From Hominimerdicola alba (GTDB taxonomy: Bacteria > Bacillota > Clostridia > Oscillospirales > Ruminococcaceae): DNA of 62,363 nt. The notes under the pieces are model-generated. The model saw only the letters and a list, made by a program, of their open reading frames with translations. It had not been told where the DNA came from and searched no databases. Shown here piece by piece: positions 55,377 to 62,363 of the stretch; positions within the stretch are counted from its first letter, which is position 1, and every line of letters begins with the position of its first letter. The position numbers and the translations under genes are program-made. The stretch covers positions 60,853-123,215 of the forward strand of contig NZ_FOAT01000012.1 in assembly GCF_900109655.1 (NCBI RefSeq). Reading direction: 5' to 3'.

Positions 55377-57125
55377 ATGAAATTCAAAAAAACGATTTCA
55401 GGACTTGCTTCAGCATTGATGCTGAGCACAAATTTAATGAACATAACGACTTATGCGGATATTTCAGAAACGAAACAGTGGGGAAATAACGCAAGTTATG
55501 TTATTGACTATGATACAGCAACGGTTACTATAACCGGACATGGAAAACTTTTAAACACTGATGCTGCAGGAAATTACGATTCACCTTTTAAAGGTGATAC
55601 GTTTATTGAAAAAGTCGTTATCAGTGAAGGCATTACTTCACTATGCAATAATGCTTTTAACGGCTGTGCAAATCTAAAGGAGGTAGATCTCCCCGATAGC
55701 CTTGAATTTATAGGCAGAAACGCATTTACCGGGACTGAACTGTTTAACAGCCAGATAAAGGAAAAATCTAATGAGTTAATAATGGTAGATAACTGGGTAG
55801 TTGATTTTTCAAAGAAAGGTGAAGATATTACTGAACTTGTCATTCCGGATGGATGTGTAGGAATAGGTACAGAAGCCTTCAAAAAGCTGATAGTAGGAAT
55901 AGATCTTTTTTACAGAACTAAAAGTATAGAAAATATAGTTTTCCCCAATACTCTCAAATACATTAATTATGGTGCTTTTAATGAAGCTGAGATGAAACTT
56001 ACAAGTCTGGAACTGCCTACTGAAAATGATCTGTATATAGACGATTATGCATTCAGTAATGCTTTTAGTGATAATGTTAATGATACTGTAAAGGCATTAG
56101 ATATTGATATTCCCGGAAACGTAAAAGGAATCGGTGCCTTTGCTTTTAGTGGAAACAAGAGATTGCAAGGTGTTACTTTGAATGATGGTCTCCGTACATT
56201 ATCTCATAATGCTTTTGATGGATGTTCGATATCAGAACAAGTAGTTATTCCTGATTCTCTTGAAAGACTGGGAAACGGAGCATTCAAGAATACACCGTTT
56301 GAAAAGCAATTTGACTCATCAGCTGAAAAGGCACTTTATCTTGGAAACTGGCTTTATAAAATCAATGGCAATAACCCATCTTATATAGGCATTCGAGAAG
56401 GTACCCTCGGTATAGCTGATTCTCCCGGGATACCCGTAACTGCCGAATTCAAGCTCCCCTCTACACTGAAATACATAGGTTCAAATGCTTTTGCAGGTCA
56501 GAAAAAAGATAAAATACTACTTCCCGAAAGCCTCGAAGCTATCTACCCAAGTGCATTTGAAAATTCCGGAATAAAAACGGTAAACTTCCCTAATGGTTTA
56601 AAATATATAGGATCAAAAGCATTTAAAGGCTGTAAAGGTTTAACTAAAGTAATTATTCCTGAAAATGTTAAATTTATAGGTGATGGAGCATTTTCGGGTC
56701 TAGTCAATCATAAAGAAAAATCAACGGTTATCATATACTCAAAGGACTGTGAAATCGAACAGATAGAATATGTAAATATATATGCTATGGCATACGCACT
56801 TGATTTCAAGTATATTTTAGGCTATAAAGGCAGTACGGCAGAAGCGTATTCAAATAAATATGCATATATAAACCCTTATTCCTATATACTAAATGAAGAT
56901 ACCGATTCACGTGTGTTTAAGCCGCTTATGATTGGAGATGTAAATACAGATAGTGTAATAAACGTCACTGACATAACTAAGGTGGCAGCACATATAAAAG
57001 GCAAAAAGCTTCTTGATTATTATGCTCAGAAATTTGCCGACGTTAATAATGACGGCAAGATAAATGTTACTGACATAACTAAAATTGCAGCTCACATCAA
57101 AGGCAAAAAATTACTGACAGAATAA
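55377..57125 (+). CDS. Secreted LRR_5 protein with C-terminal dockerin
   Basis: Encodes 582 aa. Signal peptide about residues 1-27 (SGLASALMLSTNLMNITTYA). Residues 60-490 are BspA-like LRR_5 repeats (ISEGITSLCNNAFNGCANLKEVDLPDSLEFIGRNAF). Residues 520-580 are a type I dockerin with two calcium-loop repeats, GDVNTDSVINVTDITKVAAHI and ADVNNDGKINVTDITKIAAHI. The dockerin would anchor the protein to a cohesin scaffold. This places the host among cellulosome-bearing ruminococci. Confidence 0.92.
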   Translation: MKFKKTISGLASALMLSTNLMNITTYADISETKQWGNNASYVIDYDTATVTITGHGKLLNTDAAGNYDSPFKGDTFIEKVVISEGITSLCNNAFNGCANLKEVDLPDSLEFIGRNAFTGTELFNSQIKEKSNELIMVDNWVVDFSKKGEDITELVIPDGCVGIGTEAFKKLIVGIDLFYRTKSIENIVFPNTLKYINYGAFNEAEMKLTSLELPTENDLYIDDYAFSNAFSDNVNDTVKALDIDIPGNVKGIGAFAFSGNKRLQGVTLNDGLRTLSHNAFDGCSISEQVVIPDSLERLGNGAFKNTPFEKQFDSSAEKALYLGNWLYKINGNNPSYIGIREGTLGIADSPGIPVTAEFKLPSTLKYIGSNAFAGQKKDKILLPESLEAIYPSAFENSGIKTVNFPNGLKYIGSKAFKGCKGLTKVIIPENVKFIGDGAFSGLVNHKEKSTVIIYSKDCEIEQIEYVNIYAMAYALDFKYILGYKGSTAEAYSNKYAYINPYSYILNEDTDSRVFKPLMIGDVNTDSVINVTDITKVAAHIKGKKLLDYYAQKFADVNNDGKINVTDITKIAAHIKGKKLLTE

Positions 57126-57145
57126 ATACACGTATTTCTTCTGAT

Positions 57146-57187
57146 AGAAAAATCTCCTATGGATCATTGTTCCATAGGAGATTTTTA
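57146..57187 (+). terminator. Terminator of the LRR-dockerin gene
   Basis: AAATCTCCTATGGA pairs with TCCATAGGAGATTT around a 7-base loop, followed by TTACG; the stem's own A and T tracts make it work in both directions. Confidence 0.8.
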
Positions 57188-57275
57188 CGTTTAGTAAATG
57201 TCTTTAAAATTGTCTACAACTTTTTCCATAATCATTTTTGTAAGGTAACTTTTCAAGGAGGCACTTGCCGGATTT

Positions 57276-57802
57276 ATGGAAGGCAGCCTTGAATCAGAGC
57301 TTGATTCCGAGCTTGGATACGAGCCGTATGACGTTAAGAACAAGGCTACCGACAACAGTCGTAACGGTCACAGCAAGAAAACTCTTCGTACCAGTATGGG
57401 TAAGGTTGATATTGAAGTTCCTCGTGACAGGAACGGCGAATTTGAGCCTAAGATTCTGCCTAAGAATCAGACAAGCATATCTCAGGATATGGAGAACAAG
57501 ATCATCTCAATGTATGCCAAAGGTATGTCAACGTCTGATATTGAGGATCATATTCGTGACATTTACGGTCTTGAGATATCCGATACTACTGTCAGCCGCA
57601 TAACCGATAAAGTGCTTCCCGCAGCCAAGGAATGGCAGCAAAGACCGCTTGAAAGCATCTATTTCCTACAGATGACAGCCTTTTCAAGATGCTGTATCTG
57701 GCTATGAAGGACATCACGAAAAAGTGGACGGGGCGTCGTCAGGACTGGAGCAGTATCTATGCTCAGCTTGTGATCTATTACGGAGACAGAATACCCGAAT
57801 AA
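57276..57802 (+). pseudogene. IS256-family transposase remnant, internally deleted
   Basis: Frame 57276-57707 encodes an IS256/mutator N part (KTLRTSMGKVDIEVPRDRNGEFEPKILPKNQ, MENKIISMYAKGMSTSDIEDHI, ISDTTVSRITDKVLP, WQQRPLESIY). At about 57665 it jumps out of frame into the family's C end (DSLFKMLYLAMKDITKKW, ending YYGDRIPE, TAA at 57802). About 200 central residues with the catalytic D-D-E are missing. Start is unclear; the true N end lies slightly upstream. Inactive. Confidence 0.85.
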
Positions 57803-57812
57803 TACTTTTATC

Positions 57813-57841
57813 TTGACAATCAAATAATCATGTGCTAATAT
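57813..57841 (+). promoter_or_regulatory. Possible promoter reading antisense to the ABC permease
   Basis: -35 TTGACA (57813-57818), 17-bp spacer, -10 TAATAT (57836-57841). A hairpin AGACCGA/TCGGTCT follows at 57849-57874. No convincing plus-strand gene lies downstream; the transcript would run against 57971-58792. May be a chance or IS-derived promoter. Confidence 0.45.
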
Positions 57842-57970
57842 GCAGATAAGACCGACTGCTTTCACAATCGGTCTCATCATACACTCTTTTATTGCACTAT
57901 TTTTCGTTTACACAGAATTTGGGATTGACTCACTGCTGCTTTTCACTATTTACTTCATATTGTTTTTCAT

Positions 57971-58792
57971 CTATTTCAGATCTCTGTTTTTCATTACTAT
58001 TATCCCAAGTGTTAGAACCGCGCATAATGTTAACAGGCAACACAATATGCAGGCAGTATGATAATTATTCCACTCTACCATATTTGATTTTATGAGACCA
58101 TTCGGATCTATTGATAATAACATCAATGCTTTTTTATCTGACTGCAGATCTTTTCCGTGATACATGATAACATTATACATTTTGTTTTCAACATACTGGC
58201 TTGCTAATATATTCAATCCCAAAGCAATCGCAAGCGCAGGTACTCTTCTTGCTGTTACTATCATGCATAAAAGAGAGATTCCAACAAATGTAGCTATAGC
58301 AACTACTGCAGAAATGTTTAGATGTATACACAGATCCAGGGAACTTTTTACACTTTCTGAGGTTATATGATAAAATTCCAGTCCGAACCTTACGAGGCAG
58401 TAGCTCAAACCTAAAACTTCGCTTGCAATATGTATCAGCATTGCCCCGACATAAGATGTAATAAAATAGCCTAGGAATATTTTAAACCTTGAATGACCTG
58501 CCAGAATTTTATTTCGCAATGCACCCGAAGAATAATCATCGCCTACGCAAAGTATTGTTACTGCAATGATTATATACGAAATATACCATAAGTGAGCTAA
58601 ATAGGTCGATATTTCCATAAAGCTCCAGCCCATCCAATAATCGCTGTTTTTTCCGTGAACTTTATGCAATACGAGCAACGAATCACTTGCAACAGCATTA
58701 TAGATGTTAAAAAAAGACATTAGCAAAAGGCAGATCCAATAAACTTTGCTGTGAAATAACTTATAGAAATTTGCTTTTAATAATTTTGACAT
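57971..58792 (-). CDS. ABC transporter permease (ABC-2 type)
   Basis: Encodes 273 aa with six hydrophobic segments. MSKLLKANFYKLFHSKVYWICLLLMSF and DDYSSGALRNKILAGHSRFKIFLGYF are typical of lantibiotic-immunity/bacitracin-type permeases. It is a paralogue of the next gene upstream (DEYSSGAIRNKLVAGYSRIQLYTGYL). The two should dimerise and be driven by 59617-60528. Confidence 0.87.
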   Translation of the reverse strand: MSKLLKANFYKLFHSKVYWICLLLMSFFNIYNAVASDSLLVLHKVHGKNSDYWMGWSFMEISTYLAHLWYISYIIIAVTILCVGDDYSSGALRNKILAGHSRFKIFLGYFITSYVGAMLIHIASEVLGLSYCLVRFGLEFYHITSESVKSSLDLCIHLNISAVVAIATFVGISLLCMIVTARRVPALAIALGLNILASQYVENKMYNVIMYHGKDLQSDKKALMLLSIDPNGLIKSNMVEWNNYHTACILCCLLTLCAVLTLGIIVMKNRDLK

Positions 58793-58813
58793 GTAATTTT
58801 AGCCCTCCGATGT

Positions 58814-59620
58814 TTACTTCATATCCTTTTTTACAAATACAATATAACCAATAACACAGAAGAATGCCATTGTGATCATGCACCAGCCGCAGGAAGGCTG
58901 GATAGCAGTTCTCAAATCAATTGCCTTATCAACAGGATCAACGAACCATCCACAGTAAAATGATGGAAGAAGCGAGTCTATAATAATGTATAGTTTATGT
59001 GAGAACTCACTTATCTCACTATCATCAAGTCTGGCATATACACTTAAATTTGCAGAATAGCATAGACATATTATCAAATCACCCAAAATTGCAGCTACCA
59101 TACCTATAATACGATTTCCTGCGGCTACAATACAGAACAATGTTAATACACAAAGTGCTGCAGCAGGTGCAAGTGAACGTACCAACATGGATACGAAAGT
59201 GAGAAAATACCCGTCATATCCATATAAAGTACAGCATATACCATAACAAACTACCGTACAGATAATATGTACTAAAAAACATTCAACAATACTTGTCAGC
59301 AGATAGCCCGTATACAATTGTATACGAGAATAACCTGCCACGAGTTTGTTACGTATAGCTCCCGATGAATATTCATCTCCTATAATCATACCAATCAGCA
59401 AAACTGCGATAAATACAAAAGAAGAAAGATGTGTAAAACATGTTTCAGGGCATTGAATAACAGACCATTTGTCATATATCGATTCTTTTACCCTACCTGA
59501 ATACTCCTCGTTTTTTGTAATCATTGTCATGATATTTATAAACGGCATCAGAAGCAAAGTCAACCAAAATGACCAGCTGTGGAACATCTTGTAAAAATTT
59601 GTTTTCATAAGCTTTATCAT
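58814..59620 (-). CDS. ABC transporter permease (ABC-2 type)
   Basis: Encodes 268 aa, six membrane segments, the same plan as 57971-58792. ATG overlaps the stop of the ATPase gene by 4 bases. With its partners it could pump out or protect against the peptide encoded at 61228-61455, or serve a different peptide. Confidence 0.87.
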   Translation of the reverse strand: MIKLMKTNFYKMFHSWSFWLTLLLMPFINIMTMITKNEEYSGRVKESIYDKWSVIQCPETCFTHLSSFVFIAVLLIGMIIGDEYSSGAIRNKLVAGYSRIQLYTGYLLTSIVECFLVHIICTVVCYGICCTLYGYDGYFLTFVSMLVRSLAPAAALCVLTLFCIVAAGNRIIGMVAAILGDLIICLCYSANLSVYARLDDSEISEFSHKLYIIIDSLLPSFYCGWFVDPVDKAIDLRTAIQPSCGWCMITMAFFCVIGYIVFVKKDMK

Positions 59621-60528
59621 GATTTGCTGCCTCCGATAAGCGAAATGAAAAAGCTTTCAAGATCCTCATCGTTTTCATTAACCGATATTATATCGCATCC
59701 TGATGGCATTAGTGCTTTTGTAAGCTGTGATATATTGGGCCTGCCAAATATATCAACATTATGCTCGTCTGTGATCTTATATTCAAAGCCCATATTATCC
59801 AGTACAGAAGAAAGACAGGATGAATCCGTTACCTCTATATGTGTTGATCTGCGGCATTCTTTTTCAAGTTCTTCAGCACTCATTTCACGGATAAGTTTCC
59901 CATTATCAATAAAACCATAGTGTGTGGCAAGTCTTGAAAGTTCGTCGAGAATATGCGAAGATATGAGAACAGTTATCCCTTTCTCACGATTAAGCTTGAT
60001 TATCAACTCTCTCATTTCAATGATCCCCTGAGGATCAAGTCCGTTTATTGGCTCGTCCAGTATCAGCATATCAGGAGCTCCGCACAAAGCAACAGCGATA
60101 CCTAGTCGTTGTTTCATACCAAGCGAGAAATTACGTGCTGTTTTTTTGCCTGTATTTTCAAGCCCGACCAATTTCAGAAGATCAGGTATACTTTTGTAGT
60201 CTGACAGACCTAAAGTCATATACTGCATTTTCAAGTTTTCATAAGCAGTAAGTCCCGGGTATATTGAAGGAGTTTCCACAACAGCACCTATGCGCTTACG
60301 CTGTTCCAGTATCTTTTTGTCATTATTCCTGACTCCGTATATTTCAAAACTTCCCGAAGTTGGCTTCTGCAAGCCACAAATAAGACGAATAAGCGTAGTT
60401 TTACCTGCACCGTTTTTTCCCACAAATCCATAAATCGAGCCTTTAGGTACATTCATAATAAAGCCATCAAGAGCAGTATACCCTCTGTATTTTTTTTCAA
60501 GTGATTCAGCTTTCAAAACATATTCCAT
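59617..60528 (-). CDS. ABC transporter ATP-binding protein
   Basis: Encodes 303 aa. Walker A GKNGAGKTT, signature FSLGMKQRLGIAVAL, Walker B MLILDEPINGLD, switch His in SSHILDEL. C-terminal 70 residues form the regulatory extension typical of BcrA/LanF-type ATPases. First gene of the three-gene operon. Confidence 0.92.
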   Translation of the reverse strand: MEYVLKAESLEKKYRGYTALDGFIMNVPKGSIYGFVGKNGAGKTTLIRLICGLQKPTSGSFEIYGVRNNDKKILEQRKRIGAVVETPSIYPGLTAYENLKMQYMTLGLSDYKSIPDLLKLVGLENTGKKTARNFSLGMKQRLGIAVALCGAPDMLILDEPINGLDPQGIIEMRELIIKLNREKGITVLISSHILDELSRLATHYGFIDNGKLIREMSAEELEKECRRSTHIEVTDSSCLSSVLDNMGFEYKITDEHNVDIFGRPNISQLTKALMPSGCDIISVNENDEDLESFFISLIGGSKS

Positions 60529-60586
60529 ATCGATCTTTCATTTCCTTTCGTCTGCCAAATAAGAGTTGAGTGTTACGACAATTTAT

Positions 60587-61059
60587 TCAACCCCATATTT
60601 GCGAGTAATAACCATTTTGTGCCAATAATTGATCGTGCTTACCCTCTTCGACAATCCTTCCATCTTTAACAACACATATATTATCACAATTCATTACAGT
60701 TTTAAGTCTGTGTGCGATTATCAGAATGGTAATATCTTTGGGTAACGAGTCAATTATATCTCGGATCATCTTTTCAGATATCGTATCAAGATTACTTGTT
60801 GCTTCGTCCATGATCAGTATATCAGGTTTTCTTATCAAAGCTCTGGCAATTGCAAGTCTTTGTCTTTGTCCGCCGGAGAGATTCTTTCCGTTTGGGCTCC
60901 ATCAACCAATCCATATACGTTTGCTCCTATATTGTCAACCTTGATAAGCGACCTTGCTTTTGCAATCGGAATCTTTAATCCATGATATTCAGATATCATA
61001 CAAAGACAGGCCGCGCCGCAATCTTTTTCATCATGTTGCTTTATATGGGGATATTTCAT
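60587..61059 (-). pseudogene. Collapsed C39-peptidase ABC transporter of a bacteriocin
   Basis: The 5' part encodes the start of a C39 peptidase domain (KYPHIKQHDEKDCGAACLCMISEYHG, with the catalytic Cys in DCGAAC). At about residue 55 it jumps, out of frame, into the ATPase C end: NGKNLSGGQRQRLAIARAL (signature), ILIMDEATSNLD (Walker B), AHRLKT, ending YYSQIWG. The catalytic His/Asp of the peptidase, the whole membrane domain and Walker A are gone. Deletion of roughly 1.6 kb compared with intact PCAT transporters of about 700 residues. Confidence 0.87.
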
Positions 61060-61105
61060 TCTAATTGCTCACTTTCAAAGAACACTAATTATATATTTTT
61101 AATAT

Positions 61106-61145
61106 GATGGACTGCTGTCAGAAAAAATATCTGACAGCAGTCCAT
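61106..61145. other. Long perfect hairpin between precursor and transporter
   Basis: ATGGACTGCTGTCAGA pairs with TCTGACAGCAGTCCAT (16 bp) around AAAAATA. No U run follows on the minus strand. Such hairpins often limit read-through so that precursor is made in excess over transporter. Confidence 0.6.
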
Positions 61146-61227
61146 ACATCATCGCTGTGTCGATCGGATATTTATGAATTTAAACTATATACTATCCGTA
61201 GTTAGACAACTTTATTAAAACTGCATT

Positions 61228-61455
61228 TTATGCTGTTCTATAGTTGTAGCTTGCTTCTCCATTCCCACCAGCATGATGATAAACTATATAAGAAATATAT
61301 CCACTCCACCAATGTTCTTTATAGCTTCCGCTGTGGTCACGTTCATCACCAGCTCGATAATCTTTGACTGGTAGATACTCATCTCCTGCCTCTGCCCAAC
61401 CCGATCCGTAGCCGCCATTAAACGTTTTCATTTCTGATTCATTCAACTTTTTCAT
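61228..61455 (-). CDS. Double-glycine leader bacteriocin-like precursor peptide
   Basis: Encodes 75 aa; ATG after AAAAGGAGTTTAATT. Leader MKKLNESEMKTFNGG matches GG leaders (L-x-x-x-E-M/L...GG) cleaved by C39 peptidases. The 60-residue core is rich in Gly, Tyr, Trp, Glu and Lys (YGSGWAEAGDEYLPV ... EHWWSGYISYIVYHHAGGNG), with no Cys, so it is an unmodified class II-type peptide or signal. Its own transporter gene downstream is broken. Confidence 0.8.
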   Translation of the reverse strand: MKKLNESEMKTFNGGYGSGWAEAGDEYLPVKDYRAGDERDHSGSYKEHWWSGYISYIVYHHAGGNGEASYNYRTA

Positions 61456-61520
61456 AATTAAACTCCTTTTAATTATATAAAATATCGAATAAAACAGCTG
61501 CAGCGCTTATTCTATAATTA

Positions 61521-61549
61521 ATTATACACAATTTTGTTTTTGATGTCAA
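61521..61549 (-). promoter_or_regulatory. Promoter of the bacteriocin-like gene
   Basis: On the minus strand: -35 TTGACA (61544-61549), 17-bp spacer, -10 TATAAT (61521-61526), a perfect consensus about 65 bases before the ATG. Confidence 0.82.
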
Positions 61550-61673
61550 CAGTTTAATATAATTATATTTGGGAAAATGTGACTTTTTATATAATCCACT
61601 TAATAAGGAAACGGATGCAAATTATTAATCATATTAACGTGATAATTATTCTGTTAAATTATCAAATGATTAG

Positions 61674-61886
61674 TCGGTTATTGAATCTGAACAAGTAGAA
61701 CTTAAAGAAAAACTGCCGATGACTACTCTTCCTCCTGAAAATTCTCATTATGATTATGTCAAAACGGTTTTTGAACCCGGTACTAAACATTATGAGGAAT
61801 ACTGGAGAAGAAAAAGAAGAGAAAAAGAGATCGAAGAAATGAAAGCTGCTTGTGAAAGAGCCGGCTGCACATTTACTCCCGCATGA
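61674..61886 (+). pseudogene. 3' fragment of an unknown gene
   Basis: An open frame with no start signal at its 5' end reads SVIESEQVELKEKLP then MTTLPPENSHYDYVKTVFEPG ... ending AGCTFTPA; an inner ATG is at 61719. Proline-rich then a very basic helix (WRRKRREKEIEEMKAA). It looks like the C-terminal remnant of a longer gene. A terminator follows. Confidence 0.45.
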
Positions 61887-61898
61887 TCCAACTTATCT

Positions 61899-61928
61899 GA
61901 CCTCACTTTATGTGGGGTCTTTTCTTTT
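61899..61928 (+). terminator. Terminator after the gene fragment
   Basis: GACCTCAC and GTGGGGTC form an 8-bp stem with one G-U pair, followed by TTTTCTTTT on the plus strand. Confidence 0.75.
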
Positions 61929-62043
61929 ATTCAGAAAAATAAACAAAGTATATTTGAACTATGGAGTTGTTTGGAGTTTATTATACTTCTTTAGATATTG
62001 GTGGGGTAGGTGCGGAGGTTTATACGGTTCTTTCCAATGTTAG

Positions 62044-62072
62044 TTGACATTAAATCATTAAAGTGATATAAT
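62044..62072 (+). promoter_or_regulatory. Promoter of the ISL3 transposase
   Basis: -35 TTGACA (62044-62049), 17-bp spacer, -10 TATAAT (62067-62072), a perfect consensus 33 bases before the ATG, with GGAGGG at 62093-62098. Confidence 0.85.
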
Positions 62073-62104
62073 ATAGATGTCAAATACTATCGGAGGGATG
62101 CGAA

Positions 62105-62363
62105 ATGAATGCTGTAATCAGTTCATTGGATAGAAACTACAGACTGTGTGATACACGTATTACCGATTCAGAAATCATTTTATATATAACTTCAACTCTG
62201 GAAAAATTATGCTGCCCATACTGTGGAACGATGACCGGTAGAGTGCATTCTTATCATACGCGAGAAATACAGGATCTACCTATCTCTGACCGGAAGACAA
62301 TCCTTATAGTGACCACACGTAAAATGAAATGCATAAATCCTGAGTGCAGACATAGTACTTTTG
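62105..62363 (+). CDS. ISL3-family transposase, N-terminal part (runs off the window)
   Basis: The first 86 codons show the N-terminal zinc-binding part of ISL3 transposases: LCCPYCGTMTGRVHSYHTREIQDLPI, then MKCINPECRHSTF with the second Cys pair. The catalytic DDE part would lie beyond the window. Left inverted repeat not identified. Confidence 0.85.
   Translation, partial: MNAVISSLDRNYRLCDTRITDSEIILYITSTLEKLCCPYCGTMTGRVHSYHTREIQDLPISDRKTILIVTTRKMKCINPECRHSTF

Noticed and set aside
57840-58061. Plus-strand hydrophobic frame of 73 codons
   Set aside because: It is mostly antisense to the ABC permease, whose hydrophobic codons create such shadows, and it has no ribosome binding site.

Overview
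The window looks like part of the chromosome, or a contig, of a Ruminococcus-like gut Firmicute (Oscillospiraceae). Evidence: a secreted leucine-rich-repeat protein ending in a type I dockerin (55377-57125), strong GGAGG ribosome binding sites, consensus TTGACA-17-TATAAT promoters, and family-typical phage, IS256 and ISL3 genes. About 51 kb is one apparently complete siphophage prophage. The last 11 kb is chromosomal and rich in broken genes.

Prophage (about 1-51121). The right boundary is an attachment core shaped like the 3' end of a tRNA-Ser gene (51096-51121). A perfect 95-bp direct repeat (1-95 and 51027-51121) contains the last 36 nt of the integrase gene plus this core. The left edge therefore reads as an attP-type junction (circle or tandem copy), not as a simple attL. 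Almost every phage gene is on the minus strand. From right to left: integrase, lipoprotein and LexA-like repressor (plus strand, 48652-51062); a lambda-like switch with GTTGC-N5-GCAAC operators; an early operon of DNA metabolism and small genes (28691-48473: DUF2800 nuclease, DUF2815, family A polymerase, a ThyX-like protein, VapE primase-helicase, VRR-NUC, SNF2-type helicase); a consensus late promoter with three CACAA-N4-TTGTG palindromes; a candidate Acb2/Tad1-type anti-defence gene; then terminase, portal, capsid, a phage tRNA-Ile(UAU), connectors, two tandem tail-tube paralogues, tape measure, tail tip, receptor-binding and S74 fibre proteins, a candidate structured RNA, holin and amidase (3634-28290). 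Beyond the amidase lies a divergent pair of transcription units: a small HTH gene on plus and nine small unknown genes on minus (294-2639).

Most unusual content. (1) A second regulatory circuit: two promoters 36 kb apart (2688-2716 and 39033-39061) carry the same three TACCGA-N4-TCGGTA operators at the same 33-35 bp spacing. One set lies beside the small HTH gene, its likely regulator. (2) Two diverged copies, 27 kb apart, of an iteron and AT-rich element (about 3030-3293 and 30398-30638), candidate replication origins. (3) A 102-nt three-way-junction RNA candidate in the lysis operon (4811-4912). (4) A tail protein apparently split in two by an inserted C-type-lectin-like receptor-binding gene.

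Chromosomal flank (51122-62363). An amidoligase gene and a BspA-like gene meet head-on at about 52092 and both have lost their 3' ends. A SUKH-GNAT fusion gene, the LRR-dockerin gene, an internally deleted IS256 transposase, a three-gene ABC exporter or immunity operon, a collapsed C39-peptidase bacteriocin transporter with its double-glycine precursor peptide, and the start of an ISL3 transposase follow. No reverse transcriptase, CRISPR array or rRNA was seen.
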